Positions 8,077 to 16,373 of a stretch of DNA of 19,882 bases are shown piece after piece (within the stretch, counting starts at the first letter, position 1; every line of letters begins with the position of its first letter). Source of the DNA: Methanobacterium sp. (lineage in GTDB: Archaea > Methanobacteriota > Methanobacteria > Methanobacteriales > Methanobacteriaceae); the NCBI GenBank assembly GCA_003158115.1, contig PMGM01000070.1:1-19882 (forward strand), written 5' to 3'. The notes under the pieces were generated by a model. That model was not told the origin of the DNA, searched no databases, and worked only from the letters and a program-made list of their open reading frames with translations. A program made the translations under genes and the position numbers.

Positions 8077-8792
8077 TTTGATGGAACCTCAGGGTTATCA
8101 GAATTAGGATTGTCTGCCTCTGCTCTTTTAAGTTTATTCCAACTCAATAAATCTGGTCTTATTTTTTCAAGTGATGAAATAACAATTACAGTTATTATAG
8201 CTTCAAATATGCCTATCATTGCATGGTAACCACCCATGAACAGAAGACCTAATCCCAGTGGGAATGTTCCCGCCCATCCTAGTTCTAATGCTGCTAGGAT
8301 GGCTGATAAAAATATGGCGAGCCATGAAGCTACTCCAATAGACCACCATTTACTTAAAATTCCAGATCCTGCCACTACTCCATCTGATCCCTTATAAGGT
8401 TTGTAAAGTGCTTTCCAAGTGTAATAACCAACAAAACCACCACATACCCCCATATTAATCAGGTTAGCACCCATTGTTGTTATTCCACCATCACCAAATA
8501 CTAATCCTTCAACTATTAGTACCAAAGCAATTATCATAACTGCTGCCCAAGGACTCATAAATATTATGGCTACCATAGCAGCCCCAACCATATGGCCACT
8601 GGATCCAAATGGAATGGGAATGTTAATTGTCATAATAGCGAATATACCTGCAGCTAAAACAGCCATCAAAGGTATATTTTTTTCATTAAGATTTTTACGA
8701 CCCCATCTGAAAGCCATAATCAAGAATATTATTGCTATAATCCAATAAATAAGACACTGCCACAACGGTATAAATCCATCCGGTATATGCAT
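8073..8792 (-). CDS. cbiM: Nickel/cobalt ECF transporter substrate-specific membrane component CbiM/NikM
   Basis: 239 residues beginning MHIPDGFI; in this family the extreme N-terminal Met-His segment folds into the pore and binds the metal through the N-terminal amine, His2 and further His residues, so the start at ATG 8792 must be exact. It is supported by a strong GGAGG (8799-8803) six nt upstream. Also visible are [23 protein letters not shown] (second metal-binding region), the [23 protein letters not shown] signature, and [16 protein letters not shown] near the end. About seven membrane segments are expected. It is the first gene of cbiM-PDGLE-cbiQ. Its promoter has a TATA box at 8831-8840 and an adjoining palindrome, suggesting metal-dependent repression. 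Confidence 0.94.
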   Translation of the reverse strand: MHIPDGFIPLWQCLIYWIIAIIFLIMAFRWGRKNLNEKNIPLMAVLAAGIFAIMTINIPIPFGSSGHMVGAAMVAIIFMSPWAAVMIIALVLIVEGLVFGDGGITTMGANLINMGVCGGFVGYYTWKALYKPYKGSDGVVAGSGILSKWWSIGVASWLAIFLSAILAALELGWAGTFPLGLGLLFMGGYHAMIGIFEAIITVIVISSLEKIRPDLLSWNKLKRAEADNPNSDNPEVPSK

Positions 8793-8830
8793 TTAAATCC
8801 TCCTTTTATTCATATTGAGAGATTAAAGCT

Positions 8831-8858
8831 TATAAATATAACACATAGTAATACTATG
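8831..8858 (-). promoter_or_regulatory. cbiM promoter: TATA box plus adjoining palindromic operator candidate
   Basis: On the minus strand TATATTTATA (8831-8840) lies about 40 nt before the ATG, giving a short leader that includes the GGAGG. Three bases upstream is a perfect 7-1-7 palindrome, CATAGTA-A-TACTATG (8844-8858), covering the BRE position, where a bound protein would block TFB. Its core TAGTAATACTA recurs, inverted, at 9241-9251. Repression by a nickel regulator such as NikR is a reasonable guess only. Confidence 0.55.
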
Positions 8859-9049
8859 CCGCGATTATTAGAGGAGAATGTAATACCTCCTTAGAATTGC
8901 TCTAACGTCTTAAAATTACATTAATGAGTTTAAATTTTATAATATAAATACTTAAGTTGGTATTACTAATTTCTTCTTTTATTACTTAAAATTATTACAT
9001 TTAAGATTCACTAATTATTCTATTTGAAAATGTTAAATCTTATTAATTG
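8859..9049. other. Non-coding stretch with GGTATTAC-type motifs
   Basis: No gene is visible. It contains GTAATACC (8880-8887) and its inverse GGTATTAC (8959-8966), which match halves of the cbiM promoter palindrome. The remainder is unstructured AT-rich DNA. Confidence 0.35.
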
Positions 9050-9058
9050 TTTATATTA
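9050..9058 (+). promoter_or_regulatory. TATA box for the candidate RNA
   Basis: TTTATATTA is centred about 26 nt before the run of G at 9079-9083, the distance expected between an archaeal TATA box and its transcript start, and purine starts are preferred. Confidence 0.4.
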
Positions 9059-9079
9059 AAAAATAATAATTTAATATAG

Positions 9080-9206
9080 GGGGTATCTGATACATTTGAG
9101 CGAAATGAAATTAGATACCCAATATAAACTTGATTTACTGTAGGGATCCGGTGATTAATAGAACGGATCCCTACTTCCACGTAGGTATTATATGGCTGAT
9201 TTTTTT
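9080..9206 (+). ncRNA. Candidate structured non-coding RNA or leader element, unknown family
   Basis: A locally GC-richer island in AT-rich intergenic DNA. Hairpin 1 has an 11-bp stem (9081-9091 with 9110-9120, including one G-U pair), a small internal loop, then a 5-bp stem (9093-9097 with 9103-9107) and GAGCG loop. Hairpin 2 is a perfect 11-bp stem, GTAGGGATCCG/CGGATCCCTAC (9140-9150, 9164-9174), with a 13-nt loop. Seven T's at 9200-9206 follow. The G-U pair would be a C-A mismatch on the minus strand, which favours plus. A TATA box is at the right distance. It could be a free RNA of about 127 nt, or a premature-termination leader of the MFS gene 309 nt further on. I do not recognise any known family, including C/D or H/ACA RNAs or known riboswitches. 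Confidence 0.45.
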
Positions 9207-9514
9207 CAAATTAATAATTTTATTACGAATATATGGTTTTTAGTATTACTAAATTTTAATTTGTTCATATTATAAAGTTGTTTTTTTCAATATATAATAC
9301 TTTCTATTTTATTTGTAATAATACTTTTAGGCACAAATTGGGATTATCAGTAATAACTAAGGGTAATGGCCAAGTTAAAAAAAATCATTTCTATATTCTA
9401 ACAAAATATGTAATTTTAAGAATTGTATCTACAGGATATCATGACTACAAATTAATTAAAGGATCTATTAGTTTAAATCTTAAACTTATTTAACTTAAAA
9501 TACCATTATTATTT
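9207..9514 (+). other. Non-coding stretch before the MFS gene
   Basis: AT-rich, with one copy of the palindrome TAGTATTACTA (9241-9251). A 71-codon frame at 9278-9493 has no ribosome binding site and an amino-acid composition typical of random AT-rich DNA, so I leave it out. A TTTAAATC at about 9471 could be the MFS TATA box, giving a short leader. Confidence 0.35.
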
Positions 9515-10894
9515 ATGGATAACTCTGATAGAAATAAAATTTTGGCTGTGCTGTTTGTAGGTGTATTCATGGGTGCCCTCGATATTGGAATTGTAGGACC
9601 TGCTCTTCCAGCTATCAAAATGGCATTTGGAATCAATGAAAGGTTAGTATCATGGATATTTACGATATACATCTTATTTTTCATGATAGGTACTCCATTA
9701 ATGGCCAAATTATCAGATAAGTATGGTAGGAAGACTCTTTATATTGTAGATGTTCTACTTTTCGCAATAGGATCGACCATTACAGTGAGTTCATCTTCAT
9801 TTGAGACCTTGTTAATTGGTCGAGCAATACAAGGTTTTGGTGCTGGTGGTATTTTCCCTGTGGCCAGCGCTTTCATTGGTGACACATTCCCACCCGAGAA
9901 AAGGGGAGGGGCATTAGGATTAATAGGATCAGTTTGGGGATTTTCAGGTCTTTTGGGACCAATTTTAGGAGGTTTACTCCTAAGTTATGGTTGGCAATGG
10001 TTATTTATTATAAACATACCTATTGCTGCTATAGTAATTGCTTTGGGCTTTAAAATTTTACCACAAAGCAAAAAAGAAAATACTACAAGATTTGACTGGT
10101 ATGGGACAGCTGTTCTGGCATTGCTTGTGAGTTCACTTGCATATGGAGTTAATCAAATTAATACAACTAACTTCGTAGGCAGTGTAACATCTGTGTATAC
10201 CTGGCCATTTCTGATAGCTGCTGTCTTGCTTTTACCAGTTCTAGTAAGAATTGAAAGAAGAGCAGAAGATCCTGTTATAGAGGTTAACTTGCTTAAAAGT
10301 CGTGAAGTGAAGATAGCATCTAGTATATCTATTGGAACAGGACTTAACCAGACAGCCATAGTATTTTTACCTGCATTTGCTGTTACTATTCTTGCTCTTA
10401 CAACATCTCAGGCCAGTTTAATGGTTATACCTTTAGTAATAACCCTTGGAGTAAGTGCACCTTTAATTGGGAGATTGCTAGATAAATTTGGTTCAAAAAA
10501 GATAATTTTCTTCGGGACATTGATACTGTTTCTTGGTCTTTTCATGTTAAGCGCTCTTGGAAAGTCATTTTATCTATTTATTATATCAGGTATGGTTATC
10601 GGATTAGGCTTAAGCAGCGTTTTAGGATCCCCTCTTCGATATATTATGTTGTCTGAAAGCCCAGCAAATAAGAGAGCTGCAGGACAGGCTTTAATAAACA
10701 TCAATTCAAGTGTTGGACAGTTAGTTGGTGGAGCACTTATAGGGGCTGTAATAGCATCTCAGGGAGGAAAAGCACTTGGATATCAATCAGCTTACTTCTT
10801 AATTGGGTGTGTTGCAATTGTAATGGCATTTTTAGCACTTGGACTAAAAAAACAAAAAGAGCAACTGGCAACAATGAAAAGTAATAACGGATAA
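9515..10894 (+). CDS. MFS multidrug-type exporter (DHA2-like family)
   Basis: 459 residues, rich in membrane helices along its whole length, fitting the 14-helix drug:H+ antiporter branch. N-terminal helix motif ALDIGIVGPALPAI (21-34) is the DHA2-type motif D1; motif A in the loop between helices 2 and 3 is intact (G59-x2-LMAKLSDKYGRK73); GSVWGFSGLLGPILGG (138-153) is motif C of antiporters; GWQWLFIINIPI (159-170) is the usual following segment. It would export an unknown compound using the proton gradient. The ATG at 9515 lacks a ribosome binding site, suggesting a leaderless or very short-leader mRNA. A metal-transport operon lies divergently 0.7 kb away, but no direct link is visible. It converges with hsp20. 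Confidence 0.9.
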   Translation: MDNSDRNKILAVLFVGVFMGALDIGIVGPALPAIKMAFGINERLVSWIFTIYILFFMIGTPLMAKLSDKYGRKTLYIVDVLLFAIGSTITVSSSSFETLLIGRAIQGFGAGGIFPVASAFIGDTFPPEKRGGALGLIGSVWGFSGLLGPILGGLLLSYGWQWLFIINIPIAAIVIALGFKILPQSKKENTTRFDWYGTAVLALLVSSLAYGVNQINTTNFVGSVTSVYTWPFLIAAVLLLPVLVRIERRAEDPVIEVNLLKSREVKIASSISIGTGLNQTAIVFLPAFAVTILALTTSQASLMVIPLVITLGVSAPLIGRLLDKFGSKKIIFFGTLILFLGLFMLSALGKSFYLFIISGMVIGLGLSSVLGSPLRYIMLSESPANKRAAGQALININSSVGQLVGGALIGAVIASQGGKALGYQSAYFLIGCVAIVMAFLALGLKKQKEQLATMKSNNG

Positions 10895-10912
10895 TAATAA
10901 AAATATAAAAGA

Positions 10913-10939
10913 AGTGTAAATTTAATTAATATTTACACT
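10913..10939. terminator. Bidirectional hairpin between MFS and hsp20
   Basis: Perfect 9-bp inverted repeat AGTGTAAAT/ATTTACACT (10913-10921, 10931-10939) with a 9-nt loop, in the 27-nt gap between convergent genes and running into the last codons and stop of hsp20. The symmetry would serve both transcripts. No long T-run follows. Confidence 0.45.
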
Positions 10940-11344
10940 AAAGCTTTCTTTTTTCTCTAATTTTGGTACTTCTACAGTTAAAAGTCCATTTTCAAATTTA
11001 GCATCAGCTTCTTCAGCAAAAACTTTTTTAGGGAACCTAACTGTTCTTCTAATTAATGTTGGGCGTCTGTTATAACCCATTACATCTTCGAGGTGTTCGT
11101 CTTCAAACTCAGCCTTTACCCTTAGTTTAGTTTCTGTGAGGTTTATGTCGATATTTTCCTTTTTCACTCCTGCAAGATCGATACGGATAATTATGGTATC
11201 GTCTGTCTCGATTATATCTTTGCCAGGTACAAAGGTGTAGTCAACAATTGATTTTTCTATGTCGTTTTTGATGCTTTCAATGGTACATGCCGTATCCTCT
11301 AGCATCTTATCTATAAATCCTTTACTATCCATTCTTTTTTTCAT
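10922..11344 (-). CDS. Small heat shock protein, Hsp20/alpha-crystallin family
   Basis: 140 residues, a normal size. After an N-terminal arm of about 40 residues comes the alpha-crystallin domain: PGKDIIETDDTIIIRIDLAGVKKENIDINL, then the hallmark ADAKFENGLLTVEVPK (A-x3-NGxL type) near the end. The C-terminal tail holds VNI, an I/V-x-I motif that binds neighbouring subunits during oligomer assembly. It would act as an ATP-independent holdase for unfolding proteins in the cytoplasm. ATG 11344 is preferred because GAGG (11353-11356) lies 8 nt upstream; a second Met five codons in is less well placed. It is divergent from the tautomerase gene (201-nt gap). Heat induction is expected from the family, not visible in the DNA. 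Confidence 0.94.
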   Translation of the reverse strand: MKKRMDSKGFIDKMLEDTACTIESIKNDIEKSIVDYTFVPGKDIIETDDTIIIRIDLAGVKKENIDINLTETKLRVKAEFEDEHLEDVMGYNRRPTLIRRTVRFPKKVFAEEADAKFENGLLTVEVPKLEKKESFSVNIN

Positions 11345-11545
11345 ATTTTTAGCCTCATTTTTGAGTCGAGATTATATTAACCTTTGGTAACTATAAAGCT
11401 TTCGTTTTAAATAATGGTATTTTAGGGTAATTAATCTTGAATTTATGTTGAATGGAAGTAAGCCCTGATAAAAATTTAAAAAAGAATTAAATATGTATAT
11501 GATAAAATTGAATAATATTGCCGAGTAGAATATGGAGGATAAAAT

Positions 11546-11728
11546 ATGCCAGTAATAACAATAGATGGACCTAAAATGAGTAAAGAACAAAAATCTAAAC
11601 TTGTAGCAGCATATGCAGAATCTGCAAGTGAGATAATGGGACTTCCAGTAGGGGCTATGGTTATAATTATTAGGGAAGTTGAAGGAGAGAATGTTGGTGT
11701 GGGCAACAAACTCCTTTGTGACAGATAA
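11546..11728 (+). CDS. 4-oxalocrotonate tautomerase family enzyme
   Basis: 60 residues, the typical size of the small tautomerase subunits that assemble as hexamers. The initiator Met is followed by Pro2, which after Met removal is the catalytic N-terminal base; further family features are PVITIDGP at the start, [17 protein letters not shown] in the middle (Arg43 type residue) and [13 protein letters not shown] at the end. In bacteria the enzyme acts in catechol breakdown, but archaeal copies occur without that pathway and the substrate here is unknown. GGAGG (11534-11538) lies 7 nt before the ATG, and an AT-rich TATA-like sequence is at about 11491-11500. It is probably a single-gene unit before the V4R regulator. 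Confidence 0.9.
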   Translation: MPVITIDGPKMSKEQKSKLVAAYAESASEIMGLPVGAMVIIIREVEGENVGVGNKLLCDR

Positions 11729-11739
11729 AACATTTCACA

Positions 11740-11780
11740 TATGATAATTTTTTTTTATAAAAAAATTGTATATTATCATA
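11740..11780 (+). terminator. Hairpin with T/A core after the tautomerase gene
   Basis: Inverted repeat TATGATAAT/ATTATCATA (11740-11748, 11772-11780) enclosing a T-run (11748-11756) and an A-run (11759-11765), so the dyad nearly continues inward. It begins 12 nt after the stop codon. The T-run fits termination; an operator of the downstream regulator gene is also possible. Confidence 0.4.
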
Positions 11781-11867
11781 CAATCTAATAAATAATCCAA
11801 TAAATAATTGTTTTGGTATAAACAGAACTTTTTTATAATATGATATAAACATTAATTAGGATAACCC

Positions 11868-12629
11868 ATGAAAGCAATAAAAAAACTAGGTACCAAAAAA
11901 ACACCACAGTACAAAATATTTTCATCCCATAATAAATTAGATGTTGTAAAGGGACAGGTTAAAGTAAAGATTCTCGATTCTTTATGCTATAATAACATGA
12001 GCTTTAATGAAATAGTAGAATTAACTGGAAAGGCTAAACCAACAGTTTCCCAACATCTTAGAGAACTAGTTGATGAAGGACTAATTAAATCCACTAAGGA
12101 TCCTAATGATGCTAGAAGGAAAATATTTTGTATAAATGCTGAGTTTTTAGGGGAATTATCTAGGGATAAGGAATCTAAATTCGATATAGATGAATACTTC
12201 ACCAAACTTCCACAACTCAAGGATCCATTTGAATTTTACAGACTAATTTTACGATCTCTTAGGGCTGAATTTTGGAACGAAGGAATTAATATTGACCCAA
12301 TACTCCACAACGCCGGGAAAAGAGTGGGCGATGTGTTTTATGAAGAGCTAAAAAGTAACGATCTAGAAACTCTCCTTAAAAACATTTCAAAATTTTGGGA
12401 AAATAAACAATTGGGACAGATAGAAGTAACAAAACTGGATCCACTAACGATTTGTGTATATGATTGTTTTGAATGTAAAGATCTGCCTGAAATAGGAGAA
12501 CCTGCTTGTTCTTTTGATTCAGGAGTTTTAGATTCAATTTTTTCCAGACATTTTAATCGACACATTACAACCACTGAAACAGAATGCTATGCAATGGGAA
12601 ACGAATGTTGTACATTTGTAATTGATTAA
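11868..12629 (+). CDS. Transcriptional regulator: ArsR-type winged helix fused to a V4R ligand-sensing domain
   Basis: 253 residues with two domains. Residues about 25-92 are an ArsR-like winged HTH (KILDSLCYNNMSFNEIVELTGKAKPTVSQHLRELVDEGLI, recognition helix around 57-68). Residues about 125-252 are a V4R (4-vinyl reductase) domain, known as a small-molecule or metal-binding module, ending ECYAMGNECCTFVID. Six Cys in this domain (C200, C203, C214, C240, C247, C248) could bind a metal or act in redox sensing. ATG 11868 has only AGG nearby; a TATA box (TTTTATAATA, 11831-11840) lies about 30 nt before, so the mRNA is nearly leaderless. Ten T's (12659-12668) follow. The targets and ligand are not known; the gene is followed by the DUF255 protein on the same strand. 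Confidence 0.88.
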   Translation: MKAIKKLGTKKTPQYKIFSSHNKLDVVKGQVKVKILDSLCYNNMSFNEIVELTGKAKPTVSQHLRELVDEGLIKSTKDPNDARRKIFCINAEFLGELSRDKESKFDIDEYFTKLPQLKDPFEFYRLILRSLRAEFWNEGINIDPILHNAGKRVGDVFYEELKSNDLETLLKNISKFWENKQLGQIEVTKLDPLTICVYDCFECKDLPEIGEPACSFDSGVLDSIFSRHFNRHITTTETECYAMGNECCTFVID

Positions 12630-12658
12630 GTAGCAATTTATAAACAGTGAATAAAATA

Positions 12659-12668
12659 TTTTTTTTTT
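12659..12668 (+). terminator. T-run terminator of the V4R regulator
   Basis: Ten T's, 30 nt after the stop codon, without a hairpin; the usual archaeal termination signal. Confidence 0.45.
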
Positions 12669-12789
12669 GATCATAATTTTATGGGGCATCTTCAACCAAT
12701 AAAATGAAATTCTATTAACCCGATATATTATTATAACATCTTGTACTAGATAATAGATTAATTTCTTTAATGGAATTTAGGTGAAAACC

Positions 12790-14907
12790 ATGAAAAATCC
12801 AGAAGGAAGTGCTTCTAAAAATAGATACAACCATTTAAAGGACGAAAAAAGTCCTTATTTAATACAACATGCTACTAATCCTGTAGATTGGTATCCTTGG
12901 GGTGAAGAAGCATTTAAGAAAGCTGAACAAGAAGACAAACCTATCTTTTTATCAATTGGATATTCTACATGTCATTGGTGTCATGTCATGGCCCATGAAT
13001 CATTTGAAAATCCAGAAATTGCCACTCTTTTAAACCATGTATTTATTCCAATTAAAGTTGATCGAGAGGAACGACCTGATATTGATGGTATATACATGAC
13101 TGCATGTCAGATAATGACTGGGACAGGAGGTTGGCCATTAACCATTATAATGACCCCTGATAAAAAACCATTTTTTGCTGGAACCTATTTTCCAAAGGAA
13201 AGTGGATTCGGTGTAATTGGTTTGAAGGATCTTATATTGAATGTTCAAGATATTTGGAAAGATAACCGATCCGAAGCACTGAACTCTGGTGAACAGATAT
13301 TCAATGCTCTCCTAGATGTTTCACAAACAGGAAAAGGAAAATATCTTGGAGAAAAGATACTTGATATTACTTATGATGAACTTTCAAAGGTATTTGATGA
13401 TGAAAATGGTGGTTTTGGAGATTTCCAAAAATTTCCCACTCCCCACAATTTAATGTTCCTTCTAAGGTATTGGAAACGTACAGCAAATAAACATGCATTA
13501 TATATGGTCACCAAAACCCTTGACTCAATGGCAATGGGTGGTATCTACGATCATATAGGGTTTGGATTCCACCGTTACTCGGTAGATAAGAATTGGCTGG
13601 TACCACACTTTGAAAAGATGCTTTATGACCAAGCATTAATTGCAATAATTTATACTGATGCGTTTCAGGCAACTGGAAAACTGTACTATAAAAAAATCGC
13701 AGAAGAAATATTTGAATATGTTTTAAGAGACATGAGTTCACCAGAAGGTGCATTCTATTCTGCTGAAGATGCAGACAGTGAAGGGGTTGAAGGTAAATTC
13801 TATGTATGGACCGCCAAAGAAATAAAAGAAGTTCTTGATCACGATGAAGCAGAGTTTATATCGTTTGTTTTTAATGTTAAGGATGATGGAAATTTCAATG
13901 ATGGTTACTCCCAAGAATCCATAAACAACATTCTACACTTAAAACATGACATCAATGAACTTACTGAAATACTAGAACTATCTAAATCTGAAATAGAAGA
14001 TAAAATCGAAACAATACGTATTAAGCTTTATAATGAACGTGAAAAACGTGTACGTCCACATAAAGATGATAAAGTATTAACTGATTGGAATGGATTGATG
14101 ATTGCAGCATTATCTCAAGCTGCACAGGTATTTAATAATGAAAAATATTTAGAAACATCAAAGAATGCAGCAGATTTTATTCTCCAAAAACTTTTAATTG
14201 ATAACAGGCTTAAGCACAGGTATCGTGAAGGTGATACAGGCATAGCAGGTAACTTAGACGATTATTCATTTATGGTATGGGGTTTATTGGAATTGTATAT
14301 GGCAAGTCTCGATATTAAATACCTGAATGCTGCAATAAACCTTAATAAGACTTTAATAAAATATTTCTGGGATGATAAGAACAATGGATTTTATTTCACA
14401 GCATCAGATTCTGAAAAAATACTTATACGTGAAAAAAAAATTTATGATAGCGCAACACCCGCAGGAAACTCTGTTGAATTATTAAATTTGATACATATAG
14501 CAAGGTTAACAGAAGATCCAGAACTTGAGAAAATGGCAGTTAAGATGGAAACTTCTTTTTCAGAGGATGTTGAAAGATTACCCACAGGCCACACTTACTT
14601 TATTACAGCTGTAGATTTCGAAGTTGGACCATCCTTTGAAATTGTAATAGTTGGAAAATCCGGAGCACACGATACCCTAAAGATGTTAAATACTATAAAA
14701 AACCATTACATACCAAATAAGGTCATAATATTCAAGGATCAAGATAATCCTAGTGATGTGAACAAAATTGCAGAGTCAATAGGGTTTAAAAAGAGTGTTG
14801 ATGGTATGGCAACAGCATATATCTGTACTGCTGGGAGTTGTAAACAACCCACAACAGATGTTAATGAGATGTTAAAAATATTGGGAGTTAAATTAGATAC
14901 CAGGTGA
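12790..14907 (+). CDS. DUF255 / YyaL-type thioredoxin-domain protein (SPATA20 family)
   Basis: 705 residues, full length for this widespread family. The N-terminal thioredoxin-like domain has [21 protein letters not shown], and the redox pair C61-H-W-C64 in [14 protein letters not shown], followed by [10 protein letters not shown] and GTGGWPLT. The rest resembles an alpha/alpha-barrel fold of N-acylglucosamine 2-epimerase type ([86 protein letters not shown]). No reaction is firmly established for the family; disulfide handling or a sugar-related function is conceivable. I choose ATG 12790: AGGTGA (12779-12784) is 5 nt upstream and contains the in-frame GTG 12781, so that earlier start is an artefact. 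It may be under V4R control, by proximity only. Confidence 0.92.
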   Translation: MKNPEGSASKNRYNHLKDEKSPYLIQHATNPVDWYPWGEEAFKKAEQEDKPIFLSIGYSTCHWCHVMAHESFENPEIATLLNHVFIPIKVDREERPDIDGIYMTACQIMTGTGGWPLTIIMTPDKKPFFAGTYFPKESGFGVIGLKDLILNVQDIWKDNRSEALNSGEQIFNALLDVSQTGKGKYLGEKILDITYDELSKVFDDENGGFGDFQKFPTPHNLMFLLRYWKRTANKHALYMVTKTLDSMAMGGIYDHIGFGFHRYSVDKNWLVPHFEKMLYDQALIAIIYTDAFQATGKLYYKKIAEEIFEYVLRDMSSPEGAFYSAEDADSEGVEGKFYVWTAKEIKEVLDHDEAEFISFVFNVKDDGNFNDGYSQESINNILHLKHDINELTEILELSKSEIEDKIETIRIKLYNEREKRVRPHKDDKVLTDWNGLMIAALSQAAQVFNNEKYLETSKNAADFILQKLLIDNRLKHRYREGDTGIAGNLDDYSFMVWGLLELYMASLDIKYLNAAINLNKTLIKYFWDDKNNGFYFTASDSEKILIREKKIYDSATPAGNSVELLNLIHIARLTEDPELEKMAVKMETSFSEDVERLPTGHTYFITAVDFEVGPSFEIVIVGKSGAHDTLKMLNTIKNHYIPNKVIIFKDQDNPSDVNKIAESIGFKKSVDGMATAYICTAGSCKQPTTDVNEMLKILGVKLDTR

Positions 14908-14945
14908 TTCATAAAAGAAATATATTGAAGAAACTAAAGAATTGT

Positions 14946-14972
14946 GAATGCTAAACTAATAAATTAGCATTC
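14946..14972. terminator. Bidirectional hairpin between the DUF255 gene and rpiA
   Basis: Perfect 9-bp inverted repeat GAATGCTAA/TTAGCATTC (14946-14954, 14964-14972) with a 9-nt loop in the 94-nt space between convergent genes. Confidence 0.5.
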
Positions 14973-15001
14973 TAAAATTTAAGTGGTAGATTCAATATCA
15001 A

Positions 15002-15670
15002 TTAGTTTTTAAGGAATTCAATACCATTATCCCTTCCAACAATGACCTCATCAACGATTTGAGAAAATATACCATTTTCAACCACTCCCGGTATTGTATT
15101 GAGTTCTATTTCCAGTTTTTTAGGGTTTTTTATGGTAAATTTTACATCATAGATAAAGTTTCCATTATCTGTAACAACAGGGCCATCCTTTCTTTCAGCC
15201 ATTCTTAATTGGGGTAATCCTCCCATGTCAATTAGATGTTTCTTTACTGTTCGGGTTGCCTGAGGAATCACTTCTACAGGTACTGGAAAACTTCCTAATT
15301 CGGATACGATTTTACTTCCATCAACAATTACTACAAATCTTTTTGCTGATTCATCAACTATCTTTTCGAGTGTGTGTGCTGCTCCCCCACCTTTTATTAA
15401 ATTCAGTTTAGGATCAACCTCATCTGCACCATCTACTGCAATGTCAACATCGTGTTCTTCTAATGTGGTTATTTGTATACCTGAATCTCTTCCAAGAAAA
15501 AATGATTGGTAAGATGTTGGAACTCCTAATATGGTTATATCTTCATTTTCAATCCTTATACCCAGGTTTTCAATGAAATAATGGGTAGTTGATCCAGTTC
15601 CAAGCCCTACTACATCTCCATCATTAACAAGTTTAGCTGCTTCGTATCCAACTCTTTTTTTTAGTTCCAT
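15002..15670 (-). CDS. rpiA: Ribose-5-phosphate isomerase A
   Basis: 222 residues from ATG 15670, the normal RpiA size. The enzyme interconverts ribose 5-phosphate and ribulose 5-phosphate in pentose metabolism, supplying ribose in methanogens. Visible: the phosphate-binding GLGTGSTT, the active-site [27 protein letters not shown] with its Asp, Asp, Lys and the following Glu, and PVPVEVIP. The TTG at 15685 gives a longer frame by five residues but sits upstream of GGGGA and would leave no binding site, so I prefer the ATG. It is 31 nt after UPF0179 on the same strand, probably co-transcribed. Confidence 0.95.
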   Translation of the reverse strand: MELKKRVGYEAAKLVNDGDVVGLGTGSTTHYFIENLGIRIENEDITILGVPTSYQSFFLGRDSGIQITTLEEHDVDIAVDGADEVDPKLNLIKGGGAAHTLEKIVDESAKRFVVIVDGSKIVSELGSFPVPVEVIPQATRTVKKHLIDMGGLPQLRMAERKDGPVVTDNGNFIYDVKFTIKNPKKLEIELNTIPGVVENGIFSQIVDEVIVGRDNGIEFLKN

Positions 15671-15701
15671 AAAAAATTTCCCCAATAAACTTGTTTTATA
15701 A

Positions 15702-16133
15702 TCAATATTTTAAAAGTACCATGTTAAGATCAAGGCCTTTTGGACATTTTTCTTTGGGTTTTCCCATGTTTCTAATGATTTTACACTTATCTTCCTTGTA
15801 AAGACCATCTGGTAAACATATATCCTTAAGTGAACATTTTTCATCACATTCTGGAGGGTTGAAAACTATTTTTGAGCCTTCAAATGATTTTTTAGCATCA
15901 ATCAATCCCCTTATATATGCTTTTTCAACTTCTACGACCTTTACTTTGCCTCCCTCATGAATGAGGCATGGTTGTTCTCCACTTTTTACATTCTTTATAA
16001 TATACATTCTTCCTACTTCAAGTGTATCTATACATGTATTTTTAAATCTGCAGGATTCACATTCTGATGAAGCCCCGTAATGCATAAATTTTAGTCCTTT
16101 ATTTGCCAGACTCTTGCCTATAAGCGTTATCAT
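15702..16133 (-). CDS. UPF0179 family protein, cysteine-rich
   Basis: 143 residues from ATG 16133 to the stop at 15702. The family is archaeal and of unknown function. It starts [20 protein letters not shown] and has Cys groups like metal or Fe-S sites: C-E-S-C-x5-C (early, in [17 protein letters not shown]), then [24 protein letters not shown] and KEKCPKG. The clustered Cys residues suggest binding of metal, but this is inference. The frame also opens at GTG 16142, which lies within AGGTGA; with AGGTGA 5 nt before ATG 16133, the ATG is the real start. It is the first gene of a UPF0179-rpiA pair. The adjacency to RpiA does not by itself assign a role. Confidence 0.9.
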   Translation of the reverse strand: MITLIGKSLANKGLKFMHYGASSECESCRFKNTCIDTLEVGRMYIIKNVKSGEQPCLIHEGGKVKVVEVEKAYIRGLIDAKKSFEGSKIVFNPPECDEKCSLKDICLPDGLYKEDKCKIIRNMGKPKEKCPKGLDLNMVLLKY

Positions 16134-16305
16134 TATTATCACCTTATAAATGGGTTTTCATCCAAGTTTTAAATTTGTTATTTTAATTGATAAATTATTG
16201 AAATTATATTAAATTTAATAAAATATTTCATTAAGATTTTGTATATCGTTCAGATTATATAAATAGATATAAATTATGAATCATTAATTAAAAATAGTGG
16301 GTATG

Positions 16306-16356
16306 AATTGGATATATTATGATCCATATCCAATTTTGAATTCTTAAAAAAAAAAA
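16306..16356 (-). terminator. T11 terminator of egsA, with a nearby inverted repeat
   Basis: On the minus strand eleven T's (16346-16356) come 17 nt after the egsA stop, then a perfect 10-bp inverted repeat AATTGGATAT/ATATCCAATT (16306-16315, 16326-16335). The T-run is the likely signal; the repeat comes after it and may be a separate site upstream of the UPF0179 promoter. Confidence 0.5.
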
Positions 16357-16373
16357 TATGAAATCTATTCTAG

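Noticed and set aside
9081..9174. The two hairpins as remnants of an insertion element
   Set aside because: They are two separate stems, not terminal repeats of one element; no transposase fragment or target-site duplication is visible.
9278..9493. 71-codon plus-strand frame before the MFS gene
   Set aside because: No ribosome binding site, no recognisable domain, composition of random AT-rich DNA, and it overlaps the palindrome-bearing leader region.
11372..11852. Minus-strand frames across the tautomerase gene and its flanks
   Set aside because: They overlap the clear plus-strand tautomerase or AT-rich gaps and have no family features or binding sites.
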